From assembly GCA_013388735.1 (NCBI GenBank), contig JACAES010000074.1, positions 1 to 40,920 of the forward strand: DNA of 40,920 nt. The letters run 5' to 3'. Made by a program: the position numbers and the translations under genes. This stretch comes from Chloroflexota bacterium. Lineage in GTDB: Bacteria; Chloroflexota; Anaerolineae; Aggregatilineales; Phototrophicaceae. Below, piece after piece: positions 27,185-34,228 of this stretch (its first letter is position 1; every line of letters begins with the position of its first letter). A model generated the notes under the pieces. It saw nothing but the letters and a program-made list of their open reading frames with translations. It was not told the DNA's origin and made no database searches.

Positions 27185-27287
27185 ACAGCACTTCGAGCTG
27201 CGCTTCGGCGGCTTTGGCGGCGTCGGCTGTGGGTAGTGTGCGCTATTCGCCCACCACACCCCACAGCCGCACCGTGCCATCATCCAA
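27185..27287 (-). pseudogene. Concatenated 3'-end remnants of a WD40 gene and a TPR gene
   Basis: On the minus strand, directly after the ammonium transporter stop, the bases read DDGTVRLWGVVGE and a TAG. This is the last WD40 blade, a third and partial copy of the island repeat. After CACTACCCACAGCC, 40 bases (27185-27224) are identical to the last codons of the TPR gene at 13818-13857, coding DAAKAAEAQLEVL and a stop. Neither piece has an upstream body. The region 27064-27184 between these relics and the zincin-like gene has no recognisable gene. Confidence 0.75.
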
Positions 27288-28733
27288 TCAATCCCCCGTC
27301 GCCGGGGCGCTGACCGGGGAACCGCCCGGCATCATCATATCGCCGTCGCCCACCGGCAGCACGTCCGGCCACAGGCTCGCGCCGTGTTCGTATACGTCAA
27401 TGCCGATTTCATCGGCTTTCGGGTTAACACGCAGCCGGCCAATCGCCTTCAGCGCCAGGAACATCACGCCCGCCGTCGCGCCCACCCAGATGATGGTCGC
27501 CACCGAGCCAATCGCCTGATTAATAAGCATATCCACGCCGCCGCCCATCAGCAGGCCGCCGACGCCGTTGGTCAGTTCCGGCTGCCCAAACAGGCCGATC
27601 GCCAGCGTGCCGAAGATGCCGCACGCGCCATGAACCGCGAACGCGCCCACCGGGTCGTCAATCTTCAGCGACTCGATCAGGTCTACCACCAGGATCACCA
27701 GCACCCCCGCCACCAGGCCGATGAGAACCGACGCCCAGGGGACAACAAAAGCGCAGCCGGCCGTGATGCCCACCAGCCCGGCCAGCGAGCCGTTGAGCGT
27801 CATGCCCAGGTCCCATTTGCCGCTGCGCGCATAGCTGAAGAACATGGCCGCCACTGCCCCCGCCGAGGCCGCCAGTGTGGTATTAACCGTCACCAGGCCG
27901 ATCAGTCCGGGGTTGCCGGTGCCGAGCGTCGAGCCGGGGTTGAAGCCGTACCAGCCGAACCACAGCACCATCGTGCCGAGCGTCGCCAGCGCCAGGTTAT
28001 GCGGGCGCGGCATCTGCCCGAAAACGCGGCCAGGGCGCGGGCCGAGCAGAATTGCGCCCGTCAGCGCCATCACGCCGCCGACCGTATGCACAACGGTGCT
28101 GCCGGCGAAATCGTAAAAACCGCGCTGGAACAGCCAGCCGCCGCCCCATACCCAATGCACCACCACCGGGTAGATGACCGCGCCGGCGATCACGCTGTAG
28201 ATGATGTCTCCGATGAAATCGGTGCGTTCGGCCATCGCGCCAGTGGCGATGGTGCTGGCGGTAGCCGCGAAGGCGAACTGGAAGAAAAACAGCGTGAACA
28301 CGCTCAAGCCCGTGCCGCCGTAAACCACGCTGCCGTTTTCAAAGCTGATCGCGTTGCTGAGGAAGAAGTTGTCCGTGCCGAACAGACCGCTGCTGTGCGG
28401 CGTGCCGAACGCGATGGCGAAGCCGACCGCCCAGAAGGCCAGGCCGGTCAAACCGGCGTCTATGAAGTTTTCCAGCAGGGCGTTAACGACTCCGGTATGA
28501 CGGATAAAACCGGCTTCCAGCATGGCGAACCCACACTGCATGAAAAAAACCAGGAAACCGGCGATCAGCACCCAGGTCGTATCAATCGAAACCTGCAAGC
28601 CGGCGGCAGTCGCTTCCAGCACATCCGACGTAACCGCGTCCTGCGCGCCGACCGACGGCGCGAAGACAGCCAGCACCAGCGCGCCGAACGCAATCGCCAG
28701 CAAACGCCGCCACAGCCGATTTTGCTTATTCAT
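27288..28733 (-). CDS. amtB: Ammonium transporter (481 aa)
   Basis: This is an Amt/Mep/Rh channel, a trimeric inner-membrane protein that conducts ammonium/ammonia. An N-terminal signal peptide (to SVGAQ) precedes eleven membrane segments. Family motifs include FFMQCGFAMLEAGFIR, GAMAERTDFIGDIIYSV, VVHTVGGVMALTGA with the first pore histidine, FGWYGFNPGS, and FAVHGACGIFGTLAIG with the second. GGGAGG lies upstream of the ATG at 28733. No glnK (P-II) gene is adjacent, although Amt and GlnK are usually linked. The stop codon is immediately followed by the WD40 remnant, so the normal downstream region has been replaced. Confidence 0.95.
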   Translation of the reverse strand: MNKQNRLWRRLLAIAFGALVLAVFAPSVGAQDAVTSDVLEATAAGLQVSIDTTWVLIAGFLVFFMQCGFAMLEAGFIRHTGVVNALLENFIDAGLTGLAFWAVGFAIAFGTPHSSGLFGTDNFFLSNAISFENGSVVYGGTGLSVFTLFFFQFAFAATASTIATGAMAERTDFIGDIIYSVIAGAVIYPVVVHWVWGGGWLFQRGFYDFAGSTVVHTVGGVMALTGAILLGPRPGRVFGQMPRPHNLALATLGTMVLWFGWYGFNPGSTLGTGNPGLIGLVTVNTTLAASAGAVAAMFFSYARSGKWDLGMTLNGSLAGLVGITAGCAFVVPWASVLIGLVAGVLVILVVDLIESLKIDDPVGAFAVHGACGIFGTLAIGLFGQPELTNGVGGLLMGGGVDMLINQAIGSVATIIWVGATAGVMFLALKAIGRLRVNPKADEIGIDVYEHGASLWPDVLPVGDGDMMMPGGSPVSAPATGD

Positions 28734-28952
28734 CCTTTATCCCTCCCTGAAGATAACAACCTGTTTCGAAGCAGCGCCCGGCAGTTTAGCCCGAAACAAT
28801 TCGTCATTTTCAGGTCAGGATGAATGAAGTTTTTCAGACGGGCTTTGTCATAATCTGACAGTGAGGTCGCTATACTGGGCGGGATTGGGCGAAATGCTCA
28901 GATAACGCCCGCAAAACCCGTCAGAAACGGCTGTGAACTGGACAATTTACCT

Positions 28953-28991
28953 AATACCTCCCGATTGAGTGGGGGTCAACCGGGAGGTATT
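28953..28991 (-). terminator. Long inverted repeat after the 110-aa gene, possible terminator
   Basis: AATACCTCCCG (28953-28963) and CGGGAGGTATT (28981-28991) form a perfect 11-base-pair stem around a 17-base loop. It lies 18 bases past the stop of the gene at 29010-29342. There is no T-run on either strand, so a processing or protein-binding role is as likely as termination. The rest of the 28734-29009 gap holds no gene; TTGTCA (28845-28850) and TATACT (28871-28876) are 20 bases apart, too far for a confident promoter. Confidence 0.4.
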
Positions 28992-29009
28992 GTCGAAAGT
29001 CACCAATGC

Positions 29010-29342
29010 TCACCAGTTGCGATCATGCAAAACCGGGCGCTGTTTGAACCACACATGCGCCCGGTGCATATGGAGCTTGAGCACGGTGGGCGGAATCTCC
29101 GGGAGACCGCCCAGGGTTTGTTCGAGTTCCCACAGACGCTCGGCCAGCGTGCGTTTGTTGTGCGCGTCCGCCACCAGCCCGGCAGCCTGCCGCGTGCGAA
29201 CCCAATCGCCGTCATGCGAAGTGCGACACACGATCAACATCCAGAGATCGTTGTAGGTCAGCGAGACGGTGTTTTCCCAGCGGTCTTTGAGGTCAATGTA
29301 AACTTCGCCACCCAACGGCCCCATCAGCGTCTTGGTCGTCAT
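29010..29342 (-). CDS. Hypothetical protein (110 aa)
   Basis: I recognise no family. The protein is soluble, rich in Trp and His, and starts MTTKTLMGPLGGEVYIDLKD; a helical middle (RTRQAAGLVADAHNKRTLAERLWELEQ, read in parts) and a basic tail (HRAHVWFKQRPVLHDRNW) follow. The ATG at 29342 has GGGGAG six bases upstream, which supports expression on this strand rather than the overlapping plus-strand frame. It has no cysteine cluster or catalytic pattern beyond a single Cys. It sits alone between the amtB promoter region and a divergent membrane-protein gene. Confidence 0.65.
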   Translation of the reverse strand: MTTKTLMGPLGGEVYIDLKDRWENTVSLTYNDLWMLIVCRTSHDGDWVRTRQAAGLVADAHNKRTLAERLWELEQTLGGLPEIPPTVLKLHMHRAHVWFKQRPVLHDRNW

Positions 29343-29536
29343 AACTTACTCCCCTGCGGCCTCCAGCAGAATCGCCTGCGATAAGCATAGCGCAGTTAAA
29401 CGGAATTCTGACGTAATAATCCCCTAAAATGTGTAAATTTTCCAGTGCCTTGTGACGTCTGTCAGGCGAATAATGCCGGATTGACAGCCGGCTTCCGTCC
29501 GTTGTACAAGTGGTTTTTATTTTCAGGAGAACAACT

Positions 29537-30607
29537 ATGCTGCCGCTCGCCAAAATCGGCGCGTTTGTGTTGGGCTGGGCGATTGTTGGCTATACACTGC
29601 TGTCGGCCATACGGACGTTCGTGCTGCCGCGCGGCGACAACGTGTCGCTGACGCGCTTCGTCTTTCGGCGCATCGCCGCCGTCTTTCGCTGGCGCGCCCA
29701 CAAGGCCACCACCTACGCCGACCGCGACCGGGTGATGGCGCTGTACGCGCCGATCACGCTGCTGGTGCTGCCGGTGGTCTGGATCGCGCTCGTGCTGCTG
29801 GGTTATACGTTCATCTTCTGGGCGGTCGAGGACATCGCCTGGTATCAGGCGTTTAAACTCAGTGGTTCGTCGCTGCTGACGCTGGGCGCGTTCACCATCG
29901 ATTCGGCGGCGGCCACGCTGCTGGAATTTTCCGAAGCGACCATCGGCTTAGGGCTGGTGGCGCTGCTGATCTCGTACCTGCCGACTATGTACACGGCTTT
30001 CTCCCGGCGCGAAATGCTGGTCACGCTGCTGGAAGTGCGCGCCGGGTCGCCGCCGTCGGCCATTACGCTCATCGAGCGCGCGCACCGCATTCGCGGCCTG
30101 GATTACCTGAAAGAACTGTGGGTGCAGTGGGAACAGTGGTTCACCGAAATTGACGAAAGCCATACTTCCCTGGGCGCGATCAGCTTCTTCCGGTCGCCGC
30201 AGCCAGACCGCTCATGGATTACAGCGGCGGGGACGATACTGGACGCCGCCGCGCTGGTTCATGCGGTCGTGGACATCCCGCGAACGGCGGAGTCGCAGTT
30301 GTGCATCCGGGCGGGTTTTCTGGCGCTGCGCCACATCTGCGACTTCTTCCGCATCCCCTACGACCCCGACCCGCGCCCCACCGACCCGATCAGCATCACG
30401 CGGCAGGAATTTGACGAAGCCTGTGCAAGACTGGCCGAGGCCGGCGTGCCGCTGCTGGCCGACCGCGACCAGGGCTGGCGCGATTACGCCGGCTGGCGCA
30501 TCAACTACGATACGGTGCTGCTGGAACTGGCCGAACTGCTGATGGCACCTTACGCGCCCTGGGTTTCCGACCGGGGCGTGCAGCGGCGGCGCGACAGGCA
30601 GCGTTAG
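29537..30607 (+). CDS. Membrane protein with ion-channel-like pore region (356 aa)
   Basis: The N-terminal 155 residues have about four hydrophobic segments. Between the third and fourth lies AFKLSGSSLLTLGAFT, placed like the pore helix and filter of two-helix K+ channels, but the TVGYG signature is replaced by TLGAF. The remaining 200 residues are soluble and helical, with RSWITAAGTILDAAALVHAVVD and WRINYDTVLLELAELLMAPYAPW. The start at 29537 has CAGGAGA upstream; an in-frame ATG at 29510 is less likely. A divergent channel relative is plausible but unproven; K+ selectivity is not supported by the filter. Confidence 0.72.
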   Translation: MLPLAKIGAFVLGWAIVGYTLLSAIRTFVLPRGDNVSLTRFVFRRIAAVFRWRAHKATTYADRDRVMALYAPITLLVLPVVWIALVLLGYTFIFWAVEDIAWYQAFKLSGSSLLTLGAFTIDSAAATLLEFSEATIGLGLVALLISYLPTMYTAFSRREMLVTLLEVRAGSPPSAITLIERAHRIRGLDYLKELWVQWEQWFTEIDESHTSLGAISFFRSPQPDRSWITAAGTILDAAALVHAVVDIPRTAESQLCIRAGFLALRHICDFFRIPYDPDPRPTDPISITRQEFDEACARLAEAGVPLLADRDQGWRDYAGWRINYDTVLLELAELLMAPYAPWVSDRGVQRRRDRQR

Positions 30608-30627
30608 GCCGCGCCGCGCGTTCTGCC

Positions 30628-33162
30628 TCAGCCGCGCAGTTCGTCCAGGCGCAGGAAACGCTCGAACAGCCGCGCCCGCCAGATCAGCCGCAGCAGGAAG
30701 GCCCACAGCAGCAGCGTCGCGCCGATGACGCCGACTTCCCGCAGGCCCAGCGGCGCGAGGTCGAAGAAGCGCCGCAGCCCCGGCACGAGCAGGATGCCGG
30801 CATAAACAGCCGCCAGCAGGACGGCCAGGATGGTTGGTTTCCAATCGCCGCTCAGGTCGTCGCCGCCGCTAAAAAAATGCACCGGCGGCTCGACGAACAC
30901 GACCAGCAGCAGACCGCCGAACATCAGCAGCGAGGTCAGGACGGTGCGCGAGAGCGCCAGCGCGTCCTGTTCCGCCTGGGCGAAAATCTCGCTGATCGGC
31001 AGGCCGTGCAGCGTTTCCAGTGCGATCATATCCTGGGTGCTGCTGACCGGGCCGATGCTGCCGTTGAGCAGCGCGACGTAATACAGCATGTACACGCTAA
31101 GGCCGAACAGCGCCAGCGTCGCGGCGGCGGGCAGCACAAAATGCCCCACCGACCGGATCAGCCCCGCCTTACGCTGCGCCGGGCGCGCCCAGGCCGCCAG
31201 CGCCAGCGTGGGGATGCCGACGGTGAGCAGCGACAGCAGCGACGAATGAATAGGCGTGAACGGAAAACCCAGCCCGATAACCGCCGCGCCGATCACGATC
31301 AGCGCCATGTACGACGCCCGCGCCAGGAACAGCCGCATGATGTCCTGCATCCCGCTGACGATGCGCTGGCCTTCGCGGAAAGCCGGCGGCAGCGCTGCGA
31401 ACGAATCGTTCAGCAGCACGATGTCGGCCACGCCGCGCGTCGCCTGGCTGCCGCTTTGCATGGCGATGCCGATGTGCGCCTTTTTGAGCGACAGCACGTC
31501 GTTTACGCCGTCGCCGATCATGGCGACATAATGCCCGCGCGACCGCAGCGCCTCCACCAGCTTTTCTTTCTGCTGCGGCGTGATGCGCCCGAAGATCGTC
31601 GCATCCTCCGCCGCTTTCGCCAGTTCCATCGCGTCCATCGCGTCCAGTTCCGGGCCGGAAATCACGCGGATGTCCCCGGACAGCCCGGCCTGCCGCGCCA
31701 GCGCCGCCACCGTATGCGGGTTGTCACCGGAGATGATCTTGAGGCGGATCCCCGCCTCGAAAAACCCCCTGAGCGTTTTATCGGCTTCGGGCCGCAGTTC
31801 GTCGCTGAAGCTGATGATACCGAGCGGAATCATCTCCGGCGGAAGCTGCGGTTGGCCGAGCGAGTCATGCAGGGGCGTGACTTCCGGTCGGTAAGTGAAC
31901 AACAGCACCCGCAGCCCGCCGTCCGCCCATTGGTGGATTTTGTCGCCCAGGTCGGCGTTTTCCCGCACGAACGGGCGCAGCATTTCCGGCGCGCCCAGCA
32001 CGTATACGCCGCGCAGGTCGTCGCTGTCAAAGGCCAGGGCGCTCCACTTGCGCGCCGACGAAAACGGCACTTCATCCGTCACCGGACGCCGCTGGCCGGG
32101 CAGGGCCGCTGCCAGCGCCTCCGAGGTGCGGTTGCCCGCCGACACGCTGGCGGCGAACGCGCCCAGCAGCCGGCGCAGTTCGGCTTCCTCAACGTTCAGC
32201 GGGTCAAGCTGGAAAAAGTGGATGCGGTTGGCGGTCAGCGTGCCGGTTTTGTCCAGGCATAATACGTTGACGTTGCTCATGGACTCGACCGCGTTGGACT
32301 GCTGGATGAGCGCGCCCCGCCCGGCCATCCGCACTGCGCCCATCGCGTAGGCGATGCTGATCATAAAAAACAGGCCGTTGGGGATGATGCCGACGATCAC
32401 CGCCGCTATCCGCGCATTGTCTCTGGCCGATGTGCCGGCGATCAACATGCCCATGCCGAACAGGATGCCCAACTGCACCACCAGCAGCACCAGCAGGCGA
32501 ATGATGAACTCCACGTCGCGCTGGAGCGGCGTTTTAACCTGGCGGAAGGCGCGCGCCCCGGCGGCCAGCCGGTTAGCGACGCTTTCCGCGCCGACGCGCG
32601 TCGCCTCGTAAGCCGCGCTGCCATTGACGCAGAACGTGCCGGAATACACCGGGTCGCCGGCCGCTTTCGGGATGAGGTCGGACTCGCCGGTCAGCAAGGA
32701 CTCGTCCACATCTATTCTGCCTGCGCCCGTCACCGTGCCGTCCACGATGATCTGGTCGCCGGGCCGGACGAGCAGCGTATCACCCAGCACCACTTCGGTC
32801 GGGTCGAGGATTTTTTCCTGGCCGTCGCGGAGGACGGTAGCCTTCGGGCGGGTGAGCAGGGCAATCCGGTCGAGCGTGCGTTTGGCGCGCACTTCCTGCA
32901 CCACGCCGATGACCACGTTCAGCATCACAATGCCGACCGACAGCAGCGCGTCGGTATACAGCCCCAGCGCCACCAGCACCGCGCCGATGCCGAACAGCAC
33001 CAGATTAATAAACGTCAGCACATTTTCCCGAATAATCCGGCCATATGACCGGCTGGTTTCCAGGCGGACGTCGTTGCCCTGGCCGTTCTGCCGCCGCCGG
33101 GCAGCCTCGTTTTCCGAAAGGCCGCGTGGGGCATCCGCCACGTTTTCTATCGCTGCCTGCAT
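30628..33162 (-). CDS. CtpE-type cation-transporting P-type ATPase (844 aa)
   Basis: The enzyme is an HAD-superfamily P-type ATPase of the plasma membrane. TGES (158-161) is in the actuator domain, DKTGTLT (304-310) holds the phosphorylated aspartate, and GDGVNDVLSLKKAHIGIAMQ is the hinge. PNGL (261-264) lies in the M4 ion-binding helix where related pumps have PEGL. About ten membrane segments and no N-terminal metal-binding domain are seen. The wording around GDGVNDV and the FAALPPAFREGQRIVSGMQD region is closest to mycobacterial CtpE, implicated in Ca2+ uptake, so calcium is a reasonable guess. The ATG at 33162 has AAGGAT upstream. It ends tail-to-tail with the pore-like gene and is divergent from dps. 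Confidence 0.88.
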   Translation of the reverse strand: MQAAIENVADAPRGLSENEAARRRQNGQGNDVRLETSRSYGRIIRENVLTFINLVLFGIGAVLVALGLYTDALLSVGIVMLNVVIGVVQEVRAKRTLDRIALLTRPKATVLRDGQEKILDPTEVVLGDTLLVRPGDQIIVDGTVTGAGRIDVDESLLTGESDLIPKAAGDPVYSGTFCVNGSAAYEATRVGAESVANRLAAGARAFRQVKTPLQRDVEFIIRLLVLLVVQLGILFGMGMLIAGTSARDNARIAAVIVGIIPNGLFFMISIAYAMGAVRMAGRGALIQQSNAVESMSNVNVLCLDKTGTLTANRIHFFQLDPLNVEEAELRRLLGAFAASVSAGNRTSEALAAALPGQRRPVTDEVPFSSARKWSALAFDSDDLRGVYVLGAPEMLRPFVRENADLGDKIHQWADGGLRVLLFTYRPEVTPLHDSLGQPQLPPEMIPLGIISFSDELRPEADKTLRGFFEAGIRLKIISGDNPHTVAALARQAGLSGDIRVISGPELDAMDAMELAKAAEDATIFGRITPQQKEKLVEALRSRGHYVAMIGDGVNDVLSLKKAHIGIAMQSGSQATRGVADIVLLNDSFAALPPAFREGQRIVSGMQDIMRLFLARASYMALIVIGAAVIGLGFPFTPIHSSLLSLLTVGIPTLALAAWARPAQRKAGLIRSVGHFVLPAAATLALFGLSVYMLYYVALLNGSIGPVSSTQDMIALETLHGLPISEIFAQAEQDALALSRTVLTSLLMFGGLLLVVFVEPPVHFFSGGDDLSGDWKPTILAVLLAAVYAGILLVPGLRRFFDLAPLGLREVGVIGATLLLWAFLLRLIWRARLFERFLRLDELRG

Positions 33163-33331
33163 AAATTATCCTTCGCACTGAATAGTCGTTATATACAACC
33201 GTTCACCACGTTATACGATGCGTGTGTCGCATCGGTTTCGGCGCGCCGCTCATCAGCGTCTCATGGTGGTGTGATCGTCATCTTACACATGGCGGTTAGT
33301 CTGGTTACGACGTTCAGCGCCCCGCACGGCG

Positions 33332-33368
33332 TTGAAACTTTCTCAGTTTAGTTTATACTCGCAGTATA
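33332..33368 (+). promoter_or_regulatory. dps promoter with palindromic operator over the -10
   Basis: TTGAAA (33332-33337) and TATACT (33354-33359) are 16 bases apart. The -10 is the left arm of a perfect 6-3-6 palindrome, TATACT-CGC-AGTATA (33354-33368). A second, weaker pair AGTAT/ATACT follows. A repressor bound here would block polymerase, as PerR or Fur-type regulators do at dps genes; the exact regulator cannot be named from the sequence. The remaining part of the 33163-33404 gap shows nothing else firm. Confidence 0.65.
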
Positions 33369-33404
33369 GAATCGCATACTCATGCGACTTTATAAGGAGG
33401 AACA

Positions 33405-33902
33405 ATGGTCGAGACAACCACTCTACAGCTCAATCTTGGGCTTTCCGACGAGGCGCGACAGGGAATAGCCGGCATCCTCAAAACGCTGCTGGCCGACGAA
33501 ATGGTGCTGTACGTCAAACTGCGCAACTACCACTGGAACGTAACCGGCCCGCAGTTCATCGCCCTGCACGAACTGTTCGAGGAGCAGTACGACGCGCTGG
33601 CCGAAGTGATTGACGACACCGCCGAACGCATTCGTCAGTACGGCGAGATGACCCCCGGCACACTGGAAGAATTCAAGAAGCTGGCGCGGCTGACGGAACA
33701 GCCGGGCGAATACCCCGACTGGCGCACGATGGTCGCCAATCTGGTAGCCGATCACGAGGCGCTTATCCGTTACCTGCGCGACGATACCGACAAAATTGAT
33801 GACGACTACGACGACATCGCTTCAGAGGACTTTCTGACCGGGCTGCTCCAGCAGCACCAGAAGATGGCGTGGCTGCTGCGGGCGCATCTCGAAGGCGCGT
33901 AG
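33405..33902 (+). CDS. dps: DNA-protecting ferritin-like protein Dps (165 aa)
   Basis: This is a Dps miniferritin: a dodecameric shell that oxidises and stores iron and shields DNA from peroxide. The between-subunit ferroxidase residues fit the family spacing: H43 in NYHWNVTGPQF, H55 in LHELFEEQYDALAE, E59 (Asp in E. coli), D70 and E74 in IDDTAERIR. Length and the four-helix pattern are normal. There is no long lysine-rich N-terminal tail, so direct DNA binding is uncertain. AAGGAGG stands five bases before the ATG, an optimal site, and a palindromic operator overlaps its promoter. Confidence 0.94.
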   Translation: MVETTTLQLNLGLSDEARQGIAGILKTLLADEMVLYVKLRNYHWNVTGPQFIALHELFEEQYDALAEVIDDTAERIRQYGEMTPGTLEEFKKLARLTEQPGEYPDWRTMVANLVADHEALIRYLRDDTDKIDDDYDDIASEDFLTGLLQQHQKMAWLLRAHLEGA

Positions 33903-34026
33903 GGCAGTCGGTAGTCGAAAGACGAAGCAGCTAACCGGCGACGGTCTCAGCTCTGGTGGACTGGAACGGCATTCGACACATAAGCAATGCAGTCTCATGG
34001 GCAAGTGAAAGCCAATGCACAGGATA

Positions 34027-34072
34027 GACAGTGTGGCTTTAGCCCACTGGCAGCAGGTTGAAGCCCACTGTC
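34027..34072. repeat. Long imperfect inverted repeat in the dps-downstream gap
   Basis: GACAGTG-T-GGCTT (34027-34039) is matched by AAGCC-CACTGTC (34061-34072) with a 21-base loop that itself repeats AGCCCACTG. It could be a REP-like unit or the distal end of the dps transcript; no T-run follows. The rest of 33903-34228 contains no gene I can support; TATACT at 34185-34190 is a possible -10 for the next gene. Confidence 0.4.
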
Positions 34073-34228
34073 TGACACTTGATCGTATCAATTCGAATTC
34101 GTTTCTCCATAAGATGCCCGGTATCCTCATGCGACTGCCCTGTGGGGGTGTTTCCGCTTCATAGCTAATCTGCCGCGCCTCGTCTATACTAGCGCCGTTT
34201 GCCTGGACATTACGACGTTAGGGACTTC

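Noticed and set aside
22289-27287. Diversity-generating retroelement acting on the WD40 genes
   Set aside because: No reverse transcriptase, template repeat or adenine-specific substitution pattern is visible; similarity blocks look like recombination tracts.
27384-28823. A 479-codon plus-strand frame opposite amtB
   Set aside because: amtB is certain on the minus strand; the antisense frame is codon-bias shadow.
30877-32262. A 461-codon plus-strand frame opposite the P-type ATPase
   Set aside because: It is antisense to DKTGTLT and the hinge region; no motifs of its own.
32857-32866. CAGGGCAATC inside the P-type ATPase gene (also at 10308-10317 in the kinase gene)
   Set aside because: These match a MITE end by chance within conserved coding sequence and have no partner end.
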